Source: Solidesulfovibrio carbinoliphilus subsp. oakridgensis
GTDB lineage: Bacteria > Desulfobacterota > Desulfovibrionia > Desulfovibrionales > Desulfovibrionaceae
DNA length: 64,000 nucleotides
Assembly (NCBI RefSeq): GCF_000177215.2
Contig: NZ_CM001368.1
Coordinates: 806,001-870,000, forward strand
Direction of reading: 5' to 3'
The translations under genes were made by a program, and so were the position numbers. Below the pieces are notes generated by a model that was not told the DNA's origin, searched no databases, and saw only the letters and a list, made by a program, of their open reading frames with translations. Below, piece after piece: positions 55,751 to 64,000 of the stretch (its first letter is position 1; every line of letters begins with the position of its first letter).

Positions 55751-57448
55751 CTAGACGAGGATCATCTCGGTTATGGACTTGCCGGCCGGGACCATGGGCG
55801 CGACGTTTTCCTCGCGGTCAATGACCACATCCACAATGACGGTCTTTGGCAGGGCAAAGGCCTCGGCGAGGACCGATTCCACTTGCCCTGGGTCGGTCAC
55901 CCGGAAGCCGGCCGCGCCGTAGGCCTCGGCCAGTTTGACGAAGTCCGGGGCCACGTCCAGGCAGGTGGCGCAGTAGTTCTTCTCGTAGAAGAGTTCCTGC
56001 CACTGGCGGACCATGCCAAGGTAGCCGTTGTTTAGGATCACGATCTTGACGGGCAGGCCGTAGCACACGGCCGTGGCCAGCTCCTGGATGCACATCTGGA
56101 TGGAGCCGTCGCCGGCCACGTCGATGACGAGCCGGTCCGGAAAGGCCATCTGCGCCCCGATGGCCGCGGGAAAGCCGAAGCCCATGGTGCCAAGGCCGCC
56201 GGAACTGATGAACGAGCGGGGCCGGACGAACTGGTAGAACTGGGCCGCCCACATCTGGTTCTGGCCGACCTCGGTGGTGATGATGGCCTCGCCCTTGGTC
56301 AGGCGGGAGATGACCTCCACCACGTACTGAGGTTTGATCTTGTCCGTGTCCGAGGCGTAGGTCAGCGGCTTTTCCTCTTGCCAGGCCGTCACCTGCGAAA
56401 GCCACGGCGCATGGCGCTTCGGGAAGGATTCCGTCCCTTCCGCGAGGACCGGCTCCAGGGTCTGGCGCAGGGCCGTCAGGAACTTCTGGCAGTCGGCCAC
56501 CACCGGAATGTGCACGTGCACGTTTTTCTGGATGGAGGTGGGGTCGATGTCGATGTGCACGATCTTGGCGTTCTTGGCGAATTCGCTGATCTTGCCCGTG
56601 ACGCGGTCGTCAAAGCGGCAGCCGATGGCCAGGATCAGGTCGGCGTGGCTGATGGCCATGTTGGCGGCGTAGGTGCCGTGCATGCCGAGCATGCCGAGCC
56701 AGAGGGGATCGTCGGCCGGGAAGCAGCCAAGGGCCATGAGGGTGGCCGTGACCGGGATGCCGCAGGACCGGGCCAGCCAGGCCAGATCCGCGCTCGCGCC
56801 CGAGGCGATGACCCCGCCGCCGGCGTAGATGATGGGCTTTTTGGCCCGGCGCACCACCTCCGCCACCTTGACCACCTGCTTGGGGTTGGGCGTGTAGGTG
56901 GGATTGTAGCTGCGCATCTTGATATCTTTGGGGTAGTTGTACTCGCAAACAGCCCGCTGCACGTCCTTGGGCAGGTCGATCAGCACCGGTCCCGGCCGGC
57001 CGGTGGAGGCCAGGTAAAAAGCCTCCTTGATGACCCGGGCCAGGTCCCGCACGTCTTTGACCAGGTAATTGTGCTTGGTGCAGGAGCGCGTGATGCCGAC
57101 GATGTCGACTTCCTGGAAGGCGTCGTTGCCGATGAGCGGCGTCGGCACCTGGCCGGTGATGACGACCACCGGCACGGAATCCATGTAGGCTGTGGCGATG
57201 CCGGTTACGGCATTGGTGGCTCCGGGGCCCGAGGTCACCAGACAGACGCCTACCCTGCCCGTGGCCCGGGCATACCCGTCCGCAGCGTGGATGGCTCCCT
57301 GCTCATGGCGCGCCAGCACGTGTCGCAGGGGATACTTCGGCAGCTGGTCGTAGATATCGATGACCGCACCTCCGGGGAAGCCGAACACGACTTCCACATC
57401 CTCGCGGCGCAAGGATTCCAGAAGGATCTGGGCCCCGGTGAGTTCCAT
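55751..57448 (-). CDS. ilvB: acetolactate synthase large (catalytic) subunit
   Basis: 565 residues, TPP-dependent. Catalytic Glu in [22 protein letters not shown]/Mg motif [32 protein letters not shown]. Makes acetolactate or acetohydroxybutyrate. ATG at 57448 lies one base past the DUF465 gene stop. First ilv gene. Confidence 0.97.
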   Translation of the reverse strand: MELTGAQILLESLRREDVEVVFGFPGGAVIDIYDQLPKYPLRHVLARHEQGAIHAADGYARATGRVGVCLVTSGPGATNAVTGIATAYMDSVPVVVITGQVPTPLIGNDAFQEVDIVGITRSCTKHNYLVKDVRDLARVIKEAFYLASTGRPGPVLIDLPKDVQRAVCEYNYPKDIKMRSYNPTYTPNPKQVVKVAEVVRRAKKPIIYAGGGVIASGASADLAWLARSCGIPVTATLMALGCFPADDPLWLGMLGMHGTYAANMAISHADLILAIGCRFDDRVTGKISEFAKNAKIVHIDIDPTSIQKNVHVHIPVVADCQKFLTALRQTLEPVLAEGTESFPKRHAPWLSQVTAWQEEKPLTYASDTDKIKPQYVVEVISRLTKGEAIITTEVGQNQMWAAQFYQFVRPRSFISSGGLGTMGFGFPAAIGAQMAFPDRLVIDVAGDGSIQMCIQELATAVCYGLPVKIVILNNGYLGMVRQWQELFYEKNYCATCLDVAPDFVKLAEAYGAAGFRVTDPGQVESVLAEAFALPKTVIVDVVIDREENVAPMVPAGKSITEMILV

Positions 57449-57449
57449 G

Positions 57450-57683
57450 CTATTGGTCCTCCGCCTTGCGGTATTTCATCAGGAGCGTTTCGATGCGGGT
57501 CTTTCCGGACAGCTTCTTTTTCTTGATTTCCTTCAGTTCCGTCTCTTCCGAAGGGGTCAGGAAGGGTTTCCCTTCCATCTTGTCCAGAATCTTTTCAAAC
57601 GCGACATGCTCCTCGTACAGACTCTTCAGTTCGGGGTCTGCCTCAGCGTACTTGCCAATGAGCTCCAGATCGCGTTGGTCCAT
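57450..57683 (-). CDS. DUF465 small protein (YdcH-like)
   Basis: 77 residues, helical: [33 protein letters not shown], then [26 protein letters not shown]. Coiled coil likely. Function unknown in the family. 1 base from ilvB, so it is translated with the ilv operon. Confidence 0.88.
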   Translation of the reverse strand: MDQRDLELIGKYAEADPELKSLYEEHVAFEKILDKMEGKPFLTPSEETELKEIKKKKLSGKTRIETLLMKYRKAEDQ

Positions 57684-57707
57684 GGCGAAGACTCCTTGTT
57701 GACGGTT

Positions 57708-58085
57708 CTAGTCACATCCCGATCCGGTCACGGCGGACCAGTCGGGTTCGGACTCGGCGGAAATGCGCAAGGTCTTTTTCCGGGACTTCTCCCCGGACAC
57801 AATGGCCACCTGCCGGGGCCGAAGCCCCAGGCAGCCGGCCAGAAAGACGGTCAATCCGGCGTTGGCCTGCCCTTCCACGGCCTTGGCCCGCAGCCGCACC
57901 CGCAGCCGGCCTTCGGCCAGCCCGGCCAGGGTGTCCCGGCTTCCCCCGGGAGTTACCACCACCCGGAGCGTCCAGACGCCCGGTCCGTCGGCTGTCGCGA
58001 AAACGGGCAGTCCGGCCTTGGCTTCGGCCACCGCGCCGGATGGGCGCCTCTTTCCCGGCCCTGTCGGGCGGCCGCTTTTTGCCAC
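57708..58085 (-). CDS. DUF167 / YggU-like protein
   Basis: 125 residues from GTG 58085, chosen because aggagg lies 5 bases before it; the open frame goes 54 codons further. Family core: GVWTLRVVVTPGGSRDTLAG, RLRVRLRAKAVEGQANAGL, then VAIVSGEKSRKKTLRI. YggU has no settled function and usually sits with yggT, as here. Confidence 0.82.
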   Translation of the reverse strand: MAKSGRPTGPGKRRPSGAVAEAKAGLPVFATADGPGVWTLRVVVTPGGSRDTLAGLAEGRLRVRLRAKAVEGQANAGLTVFLAGCLGLRPRQVAIVSGEKSRKKTLRISAESEPDWSAVTGSGCD

Positions 58086-58344
58086 GCCGGCCTCCTGTGC
58101 CCAGACGGCCCGGTCGGCCGCCTGTCTCAAAACAGCCGACGCCCGCCCCGCCGTCCCTGCCGGCCAGCGGTTCCCGTCGTCCGGGCGGCACCCGGGCAGG
58201 CATATGGCGAATTTCCGTTCGGATGGGAGAAGGTTATCGCGGATCACGGCAACCGGGCCTGCGCTTGGGGCGGCGTCTCACATCCCGCCGGTTGTGCGTC
58301 CTTTCGGGCAAGGGCTCGGCCATAGGCGGTCCGCGACGCTCCGG

Positions 58345-58650
58345 TTACAGGTGTCCCATGCCGCCCAGGCGCAAAAGCGTCGGCACCAGGAACCACTGCA
58401 GAAACTGGATGGCCAAAATTACCACAATGGGGGAAAGGTCGAAGCCCCCGATCGTCAGGAACGGCAACCACCGCCGGACCCGGTAGAACACCGGATCGGT
58501 CATGGCCCGCAGGAACCGGACGACGGGATTATAGGGATCGGGCCGCACCCAGGACATCAGGGCGGCAATGATGATGATCCAGAAATACAGGGAGAGGACG
58601 ATGTCCAGGACCCTGGCCAGCGCGACAAAAAAATATCCAATGATATCCAT
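58345..58650 (-). CDS. YggT-family membrane protein
   Basis: 101 residues, two or more membrane helices: IGYFFVALARVLDIVLSLYFWIIIIAAL, then WVRPDPYNPVVRFLRAMTDPV, and a C-terminal hydrophobic stretch. YggT proteins support K+ or osmotic handling or division in some bacteria; role here unknown. ATG at 58650 has aggaaaa. Confidence 0.87.
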   Translation of the reverse strand: MDIIGYFFVALARVLDIVLSLYFWIIIIAALMSWVRPDPYNPVVRFLRAMTDPVFYRVRRWLPFLTIGGFDLSPIVVILAIQFLQWFLVPTLLRLGGMGHL

Positions 58651-58846
58651 GTATTTTCCTTTGGCAGAAGACGACCAAGCAACCGCGCTTGAGCCGAAAA
58701 ATGGCACAGCGACTGGTTTTAATCAAGATAATTCGAGGCCTGGCCCGCCCGTCCGGCAGAGTCGGCCCCCGGCCTTTTGACGAAAAGCGGACGGGCCGGG
58801 CTATTTCCGATTCCCGTCCGTCCCGGGCCTCCGGCCTCCCCCCCCG

Positions 58847-59515
58847 CTACGTCCCGGCTGCTTCCGGGGCCAGGCACCGGCGCAGGCTGTGGAAGTCCGG
58901 GAGGTACATGGCGGCCAGGAGCCCCGGGTTTTTGTACGACCAGAACTCGATACCGGCCGCCCTGGCCGACCGCTCGTCCAGGGCCGAATCCCCGATGTAG
59001 GCCACATCGGCCTTGGGGAGATCCCAGGCGGCCAGAATGGTGAGCACGCCTTCGGGATCGGGTTTGGGGCGCTTGAGGCTGCCGGCGCTGACCACGGGAC
59101 TGAAATAGTTGTCGATCTCGAAATGACGCAAAAGCCGTTCCACGGTGTTGGTCCGGTTGGTGTGGACCGCCATGCGGATGCCCCGGCCGGCCAGGACGTC
59201 GAGCAGTTCGACCAGGCCGTCTTCCAGGAAGATATAGGGAAAGATGTCGTCGTAATCGAGATTTCGCCGGACGGTGTCCGCTTCCTCCAGCCGGTCGGCC
59301 GGGATGATGCGGGCCAGGCACTCGGTGACCGAATGCATGTGCACGTAGTCTTCCTCTTCCGGAGTGATGGGCAGCATGCCGAGCCCTTCGCGGATGAGGT
59401 TGTAGTACATGCGGTTGGCGTCGCGGGAATCCACCAGCACGCCGTCGCAGTCGAAGATGACGCCCTTGACCCGGCCGAGGAAATCCGGGGGCGAAAGGGG
59501 GTTGCAGACGTACAC
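58847..59515 (-). CDS. HAD-superfamily phosphatase
   Basis: 222 residues. HAD motif I VIFDCDGVLVDS (residue about 19-31), motif II HTNRTNT, motif III KPKPD-like LKRPKPDPEGV and motif IV YIGDSALDE. Hydrolyses a small phospho-substrate. ATG at 59515. Confidence 0.92.
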   Translation of the reverse strand: MYVCNPLSPPDFLGRVKGVIFDCDGVLVDSRDANRMYYNLIREGLGMLPITPEEEDYVHMHSVTECLARIIPADRLEEADTVRRNLDYDDIFPYIFLEDGLVELLDVLAGRGIRMAVHTNRTNTVERLLRHFEIDNYFSPVVSAGSLKRPKPDPEGVLTILAAWDLPKADVAYIGDSALDERSARAAGIEFWSYKNPGLLAAMYLPDFHSLRRCLAPEAAGT

Positions 59516-59525
59516 CGTCGCCTCC

Positions 59526-60338
59526 TTAGGGTTTGGGGATCACGATCGGCCGGGGCGCGTCGAGCCAGGGCGCGTCGGGATCGGGACGGGTCTTGCCGAG
59601 TGTCCGCCAGCCGGTGGCGCAAGCGGCCAGAAGCGGCCTCTCCGGCCGGCCGTCCGGGAACCAGCCGGCCAGCTCCGGGGCGGAGGGTTCGGCAAACGGC
59701 AGGCCGGCGTCGAGCAGGGTCGCGGCCATGTCCGGATCCACCACGAAAAGCCCTGCCCCCTCCGGGGCGACGGCCCAGAATGGGGACAGGACCTGTCGCC
59801 AGGGCGGCCGGAATTCGTCGGCCAGGGCGGCCGCCGGCAACATGTCCCCGACGCCGGCCAGGGCCGTGGCCAGTTCCTCGTCCGAATCGTCGTCGCCAAG
59901 GCCCAGGCTTTCGGCCATGGCCGTGGCGAACCGCACGTCCAGTTCGCCCGTGCCGGCGAGCTCCAGGAGGCTTTCCTCGACCATGTAGGCCAGGCACAGG
60001 GCCAGCTGGGCGCTTTTCGCCCGTCTGGCGCCCACCCGCTCGGGGTGTTCCTGGTCGGCGAAGGCCTCGCGCACGGCAAAGGAGGTGTCGGCGAAAAAGT
60101 GGCCGCCCGAGGCTCCGGCCAAGAGCGCCAGGTCTTTGGGGTTTTTGACTTCCCGGCGCAAGCGGTCGAACCCGCGGAGCATTCCGGCCAGTTCGTCGCC
60201 GATAAGCGGCAGGCCTTCCGGCCGCAGCCAGGGGCCGGCACCGGAATCGGCCAGGCCGGGATCGAGAAACCGCACGCCCGGGACAAGGCCGTGGGACAGG
60301 GCCGGGTGGAGGCTCGGGAAATACAGCAGGCCATGCAT
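59526..60338 (-). CDS. protein of unknown function
   Basis: 270 residues, soluble, no family seen. Opening MHGLLYFPSLHPALSHGLVPGVRFLDPGL, a helical middle with LCLAYMVEESLLELAGTGELDVRFATAMAESLGLGD, and a C-terminal strand APRPIVIPKP. It ends 10 bases before the HAD gene and follows the cysteine-rich gene, so the three may form an operon. Confidence 0.72.
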   Translation of the reverse strand: MHGLLYFPSLHPALSHGLVPGVRFLDPGLADSGAGPWLRPEGLPLIGDELAGMLRGFDRLRREVKNPKDLALLAGASGGHFFADTSFAVREAFADQEHPERVGARRAKSAQLALCLAYMVEESLLELAGTGELDVRFATAMAESLGLGDDDSDEELATALAGVGDMLPAAALADEFRPPWRQVLSPFWAVAPEGAGLFVVDPDMAATLLDAGLPFAEPSAPELAGWFPDGRPERPLLAACATGWRTLGKTRPDPDAPWLDAPRPIVIPKP

Positions 60339-60361
60339 GGGAAAACCGTCCTTGCGAAAGC

Positions 60362-60733
60362 TTACCCCTGGCGCGAAAAAAAACGGCCGCACCGGCCGGG
60401 ACAGGCGGGCAGGGCCAGCAGGCACAACTCGCCTGCCGCATGGGCGCAATCAGGGAAGGACGTCGTACCACCGGGCAGGTAATCCTGACAATTGCCTTCT
60501 TTGGCCAAGGTGGCCGGGAAACGGGCCTGCCAGACCCGTCCGGCCTCCTCTTCGCCAAGGCCCAGGTTCTCGGCCCGAAGCAGAAAGTCGTCAAAGGCCC
60601 GGCCCAGGCGGTGCACCACCACGCACACGAAGCCCTCCTCCAGGCCGGGATTCACGTGTTCCGCATACAGGCAGCGGCCGGCCAGGAAATGGCGGCAACC
60701 CTGGCCGGAGAGCCGGGTCAGCCAGGCCGGCAC
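60362..60733 (-). CDS. cysteine-rich small protein of unknown function
   Basis: 123 residues from GTG 60733. Eight cysteines in short spacing: GQGCRHFLAGRCLYAEHVNPG, EGFVCVVV, EGNCQDYLPGG, SFPDCAHA, ELCLLALPACPGRCGRFF. This looks like a metal or iron-sulfur binding protein and I believe it is a conserved family in sulfate reducers, but I cannot confirm. Divergent from tatA. Confidence 0.65.
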   Translation of the reverse strand: MPAWLTRLSGQGCRHFLAGRCLYAEHVNPGLEEGFVCVVVHRLGRAFDDFLLRAENLGLGEEEAGRVWQARFPATLAKEGNCQDYLPGGTTSFPDCAHAAGELCLLALPACPGRCGRFFSRQG

Positions 60734-60820
60734 GGCCTGTCCCAAGGGCCCGGGCCCCTTCCTTGACCTGCTCCCAGGCCGCGTGTATAGCCTCGGCCAA
60801 CCCATTCGCGGAGGCATGTC

Positions 60821-61018
60821 ATGTTTGGACTCGGATTTCCGGAGCTTATCATCATTCTGGTCATCGTGCTCGTCATGTTTGGAGCCAACAAGCTTCCCGA
60901 GATCGGTGCCGGCATGGGCAAGGCCATCAAGAACTTCAAGAAAGCCACGACCGAACCCGACGAAATCGACGTCACCCCGGGCAAGCAGCCCAAGGACGAT
61001 TCGCCGGACAAGAACTAG
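60821..61018 (+). CDS. tatA: Sec-independent translocase TatA
   Basis: 65 residues. [42 protein letters not shown]: short N-terminus, one helix, FGxxKLPE hinge and amphipathic helix. Forms the Tat pore. No tatBC here. ATG at 60821 has cggaggc. Confidence 0.95.
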   Translation: MFGLGFPELIIILVIVLVMFGANKLPEIGAGMGKAIKNFKKATTEPDEIDVTPGKQPKDDSPDKN

Positions 61019-61041
61019 GCCCAGGCCCAGCCGATCGCAAG

Positions 61042-61071
61042 GCCCCGTCGGGATTCCCGGCGGGGCTTTTT
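61042..61071 (+). terminator. intrinsic terminator of tatA
   Basis: Arms gccccgtcggg (61042-61052) and cccggcggggc (61056-61066), one G-U pair, 3-base loop, then five T. It runs to the stop of the convergent amidase gene. Confidence 0.88.
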
Positions 61072-62219
61072 CATGGGCCAGGCTTGCCTGGCTCCCGGAC
61101 CACGGCCAACAGGGCGTCGGCCAGGGCCTTGGCCAGGGCCTGGCGTTTTTCCGGCACGGCGAGCAGCGCGGCGTTGCCGGTGTTGGAGAGAAAGCCGGCC
61201 TCGACCAGGATCGCCGGGGCATCGGCCTCGGCCAGCAGGCGGAAGGGACCGGCCCCGACGCCCCGCAGGGGCAAGGGCGAACCGGCCGGCCAGGACTTGG
61301 CCAGAACCGCGGCCAGGGCCGCCGCCCGGACGGTGTGCCCGGTTCCTGCCGCCTGCCGCACCGCCCTGGCGAAATACTCCTGCCCTCCCCGCCCCAGGTC
61401 CGCGACATGGCGGCCGGAGGCCATGCTTTCCGCCTTGGCCGCCGCCCCGGCCAGGGCATCTGTCGGCGTCCGGGCGAAGGTATGGAAGGACACGCCGGCC
61501 ACGACGGGCTCGGTGGTCAGCCGCGTGGCGTGCACGGACAACAGCAGGTCCGCGCCGTAATACCCGGCCAGGGCGGCCCGGGCCCAGCCCGGCAGGGCCA
61601 CATCCGCCGTCCGGGTGAGCGAGACGGCCGGTCCGTCCGGAATGGCGGCCAGGAGCCGGGCCAGCCGCAGGGCCAGGTCCAGGGCCACGTCGGCCTCGCG
61701 CAAGCCTTCCCCTGGCGCGCCGCTGTCCGCGCCGCCATGGCCGGGGTCGATGAGCAGGCGAAAGGGCCCGTCCCAGCGGGGGGGGGCGTTTCGGGCGAGA
61801 AGCGCCTGGCGCTCGGCCCGGGCCTCTCCGGCCAGGGCCGAGGATCGCCGGGGCGGCGTCTCCCGGCTTTTTGCGCCCGAGGCCGGCTGCGGAAACTGGC
61901 TGATGGTTTCGACCATGATCCGGGACAGGGTGTCCTCGGGATTAAGCCGCACGGCCGCGGTGAAATGATGGAGCGCCTGCCGGGCGTCGCCCTGCTGGAA
62001 ATAGGCCCGGCCGAGCAGGGCCTCCACCCGGTCGTTTCGGGGATCCTTGGCCTGGGCCTCGAGCAGGATGGGCAGGGCCTTGGCCGGATTGCCGTCGTTC
62101 AGGGCGTCCTGGCCCTGGTTGGCCAGTTCGTCGGCCGAATCAGCCAAAAGAAGGGCTGGCCGGCCGGCCAGGGCCAGTCCGGCCAGCCCGAGAAAGGCAA
62201 GGGCGTTGCGACGGTTCAT
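61071..62219 (-). CDS. N-acetylmuramoyl-L-alanine amidase (Amidase_3) with TPR segment and probable Tat signal
   Basis: 382 residues. N-terminus MNRRNALAFLGLAGLALAGRPALLLA has a twin Arg before a hydrophobic run, a Tat-type signal. TPR-like helices follow (GNPAKALPILLEAQAKDP). Amidase_3 motifs: LIDPGHGGADSGAPG, with the later LSVHAT and the C-terminal Glu in ILVEAGFLSN. Cuts the peptide stem off the glycan. ATGA overlap with miaA; converges on tatA. Confidence 0.9.
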   Translation of the reverse strand: MNRRNALAFLGLAGLALAGRPALLLADSADELANQGQDALNDGNPAKALPILLEAQAKDPRNDRVEALLGRAYFQQGDARQALHHFTAAVRLNPEDTLSRIMVETISQFPQPASGAKSRETPPRRSSALAGEARAERQALLARNAPPRWDGPFRLLIDPGHGGADSGAPGEGLREADVALDLALRLARLLAAIPDGPAVSLTRTADVALPGWARAALAGYYGADLLLSVHATRLTTEPVVAGVSFHTFARTPTDALAGAAAKAESMASGRHVADLGRGGQEYFARAVRQAAGTGHTVRAAALAAVLAKSWPAGSPLPLRGVGAGPFRLLAEADAPAILVEAGFLSNTGNAALLAVPEKRQALAKALADALLAVVREPGKPGP

Positions 62220-63142
62220 GAACGCCCTCCCCCATGCCAGGCGACGACGGCCGCGGCCATGCCGGCGTGGTCGTCCGGGGCGAACCAGACCACGTCCGGT
62301 TCCTTGCGAAACCAGGTCTCCTGGCGCTTGGCATAGGCCCGGGTGTTGGAGAGCCAGGCGGATTTTGCCGCCGCAAGCGGCCTGGCCCCGGACAGGAAGG
62401 CGGCCAGCTCCGGGCCGCCGATGCCGGAAAGTCCCGGGGCGTCGGCCGGATACCGGGCCAGGGCGGCGCGCACCTCGTCCACGGCTCCGCCTGCCGCCAT
62501 GGCCTCGATGCGGTTGGCCAGATGGCGGGCCAGGACGTTTCGCGGCAGGGCCAAGCCGATTTTGAAGATATCGTAGTCTGGCGCCTCGGGATCGCCCTCG
62601 GCGTGCCAGGAGGTGAGCGTCCGGCCCGTGGCCGCCCAGACTTCCAGGGCCCGGGTCACGCGCTGGCGGTCGGCCGGATTGATCCTCGCGGCCGCGTCCG
62701 GATCGACAGCCACCAGGCGTGCGTGGGCGACGGACGGCCCTGCGGCATCGTATTCCCTGGCCACGGCCGTGCGGACCTCGGGCGGCACCGGCGGAATCGG
62801 GGCCAAGCCGCCGAGGATGGCCCGGAAATAGAGGCCCGTGCCACCGACGAGCAGCGGCAGGAGACCCCGTTCGGCAATGGAGCCGATGACCAGCCTGGCC
62901 CGTTTGGCGAAGTCCCCGGCGCAGACCGGCCGGTCGAGGGGCGTGTCACCGTAGAGGAAATGGGGGCAGCGGTCCTGTTCGGCCGGCGTCGGCTGGGCCG
63001 TCAGCACGGCCAAGCCCTGGTAGACCTGCCTGGAATCGACGTTGACCACTGCCCCGCCAAAGGCCTCGGCCAGACGGAGCGCGGCCTCGGTCTTGCCCGT
63101 GCCCGTGGCCCCAAGGAGACAGACGACCCGTGTGGCGGCCAT
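62216..63142 (-). CDS. miaA: tRNA dimethylallyltransferase
   Basis: 308 residues. P-loop GATGTGKTEAALRLAEAFG, then NVDSRQVYQGLAVLTAQPT, LVGGTGLYFRAILGGLA and a C-terminal region with RAYAKRQETWFR. Adds the prenyl group to A37 of tRNAs reading U-starting codons. ATG 63142; 4-base overlap with the amidase gene. Confidence 0.96.
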   Translation of the reverse strand: MAATRVVCLLGATGTGKTEAALRLAEAFGGAVVNVDSRQVYQGLAVLTAQPTPAEQDRCPHFLYGDTPLDRPVCAGDFAKRARLVIGSIAERGLLPLLVGGTGLYFRAILGGLAPIPPVPPEVRTAVAREYDAAGPSVAHARLVAVDPDAAARINPADRQRVTRALEVWAATGRTLTSWHAEGDPEAPDYDIFKIGLALPRNVLARHLANRIEAMAAGGAVDEVRAALARYPADAPGLSGIGGPELAAFLSGARPLAAAKSAWLSNTRAYAKRQETWFRKEPDVVWFAPDDHAGMAAAVVAWHGGGRS

Positions 63143-63144
63143 TC

Positions 63145-63660
63145 TCAGCCTTCCTTGCCGGGGCCGGCCTGGCCGTATTTTTCGAGCATCCGCTCGCGGA
63201 CCGATTCCGGGACCATGCCGCGTATCTCCCCGCCGTGCTTGGCCACTTCCTTGACGATGGTGGAGCTGATGTAGAGCCACTTGTAGTCGGTCATGATAAA
63301 GACGGTCTCGATGGTCCGGTCGAGCTTCCTGTTCATGAGCGCCATCTGGAACTCGAATTCGAAGTCGGACACGGCCCGCATGCCGCGAAGGATGACGTTG
63401 GCCTGCCTGGCCTTGACGTAGTTGACGAGCAGCCCGGAAAATCCTTCCACCAGCACCCGCTCGTCATGGGCGAAGACGCCCTCGGCAATGGCCACCCGCT
63501 CCTCCAGGGAGAAAAGCGGCGTCTTGTGGGAGTCGCCGGCCACGGCCACAATCACTGTGCCGAAGATCTTGGCCGCCCGGCGCACCAGGGAGACATGCCC
63601 GTTGGTCAGGGGGTCGAAGGTTCCGGGGTAGACGGCGAAGCAGGAAGGATTGGTGTCCAT
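63145..63660 (-). CDS. coaD: phosphopantetheine adenylyltransferase
   Basis: 171 residues. FAVYPGTFDPLTNGHVSLVRRA holds the HxGH-type motif (TNGH), with ISSTIVKEVAKHGG near the end. Makes dephospho-CoA. ATG 63660 lies inside the 3' end of rsmD (55-base overlap). Next to miaA by 2 bases. Confidence 0.95.
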   Translation of the reverse strand: MDTNPSCFAVYPGTFDPLTNGHVSLVRRAAKIFGTVIVAVAGDSHKTPLFSLEERVAIAEGVFAHDERVLVEGFSGLLVNYVKARQANVILRGMRAVSDFEFEFQMALMNRKLDRTIETVFIMTDYKWLYISSTIVKEVAKHGGEIRGMVPESVRERMLEKYGQAGPGKEG

Positions 63661-64000
63661 AGAATGATCCTCGTTTGACCGTAAAGCCGGTCGGTCAGGC
63701 ACTCGAGGGTGTCGGGCACGGCCGTGTCGGGCAGGTCGGCACCGGCCTCGATTTCCGCCACGATGACGCCGCCGGGCGCGAGCAGCCCGTTGGCGACGAG
63801 CCCGGCCAGGGTCGGCGGCAAAAGCCCAAGGCCATACGGCGGGTCGATGGCCACCAGGTCAAAGGTCTGGCCGGCGAGCCGTGGCAGGGCCCGGGCCACG
63901 TCGGCCTCGACGACCTTGGCCTCGTCCGGCGCCAGGCCCAGGCCGCGCAGGTTTTCCCGCAGTACCCGGGCCACGGCCGGGTGCTTCTCGACAAAAAGGG
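63606..64000 (-). CDS. rsmD: 16S rRNA (guanine966-N2)-methyltransferase, partial (runs off the window)
   Basis: About 131 C-terminal residues. Motif FDLVAIDPPYGLGLLP (DPPY, base amino methyltransferase), NGLLAPGGVIVAEIE, and an IILW ending. Paired with coaD, a common neighbour. The end overlaps coaD by 55 bases. The N-terminus is beyond 64000. Confidence 0.92.
   Translation of the reverse strand, partial: LFVEKHPAVARVLRENLRGLGLAPDEAKVVEADVARALPRLAGQTFDLVAIDPPYGLGLLPPTLAGLVANGLLAPGGVIVAEIEAGADLPDTAVPDTLECLTDRLYGQTRIILWTPILPASPSTPEPSTP

Noticed and set aside
57449-57707. Leader-peptide attenuator or T-box ahead of ilvB
   Set aside because: ilvB is preceded by one base and a coding gene; no branched-chain-rich leader or T-box motif found.

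Overview
The window is GC-rich, densely packed bacterial chromosome with housekeeping genes almost end to end. I see no insertion sequence, prophage, CRISPR array or rRNA operon. The gene content (split glyQ/glyS, dapL, a short cotranslated amino-acid operon, several c-type-free exported small proteins, ferredoxin-domain oxidoreductases, a UGA-containing selD, an iron alcohol dehydrogenase) fits an anaerobic delta-proteobacterium of the Desulfovibrio type. That placement is inference from gene content and style, not from a search.

Layout. 1-7 kb: start of an exported protein (minus), a long divergent spacer, an alkaline-phosphatase-superfamily enzyme, a MarR regulator with a recognisable promoter/operator, an MFS exporter, a ferredoxin-type aldo/keto reductase, a pyrE-like phosphoribosyltransferase and a DUF2239 gene behind two palindromic boxes. 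6.9-13.3 kb (minus): xerD, a DHH-CBS-tRNA nucleotidyltransferase fusion, hisD, purC, tRNA-Ser(GGA) and the SRP RNA with its terminator. 13.4-17.4 kb (plus): dapL, folK (no normal start codon), a TRASH/YHS-like membrane protein, an unknown gene and a ferredoxin-nitroreductase. 17.4-27.8 kb: tgt, ade, a long spacer with a candidate small RNA, typA, a PAS histidine kinase overlapping an iron alcohol dehydrogenase, a YdjC deacetylase and elbB. 28-32.6 kb (plus): a tightly coupled run of LeuA/NifV-like synthase, ABC exporter, DUF1858-like CxxC protein and selD, which reads through an in-frame UGA, followed by a DsrE-like protein. 32.7-48 kb (minus): an exported protein, rpsT, glyS, glyQ, recO, a rodZ-like gene, a surA-like gene, a lipoprotein that joins a SurA-like N-terminus to a RodZ-like C-terminus, mfd, cheW, an exported protein and an M29 aminopeptidase. 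48-51.4 kb: infA, an MBL/beta-CASP ribonuclease, a LOG-family gene and a GNAT. 51.5-60.7 kb (minus): a methyltransferase-like gene, small exported proteins, the ilvB-ilvN-ilvC operon with DUF465/DUF167/yggT upstream, a HAD phosphatase and two conserved-looking unknowns. 60.8-64 kb: tatA converging on an operon rsmD-coaD-miaA-amidase.

The points most worth a second look are the selenocysteine SelD with its UGA-proximal hairpin and its two redox/sulfur-type neighbours; the RodZ / SurA / SurA-RodZ-hybrid trio; folK without a canonical start; a candidate small RNA at about 21.07-21.24 kb; and paired palindromes upstream of the DUF2239 gene. Nothing here is clearly a wholly new system; the strongest new-looking object is the hybrid chaperone lipoprotein beside rodZ.
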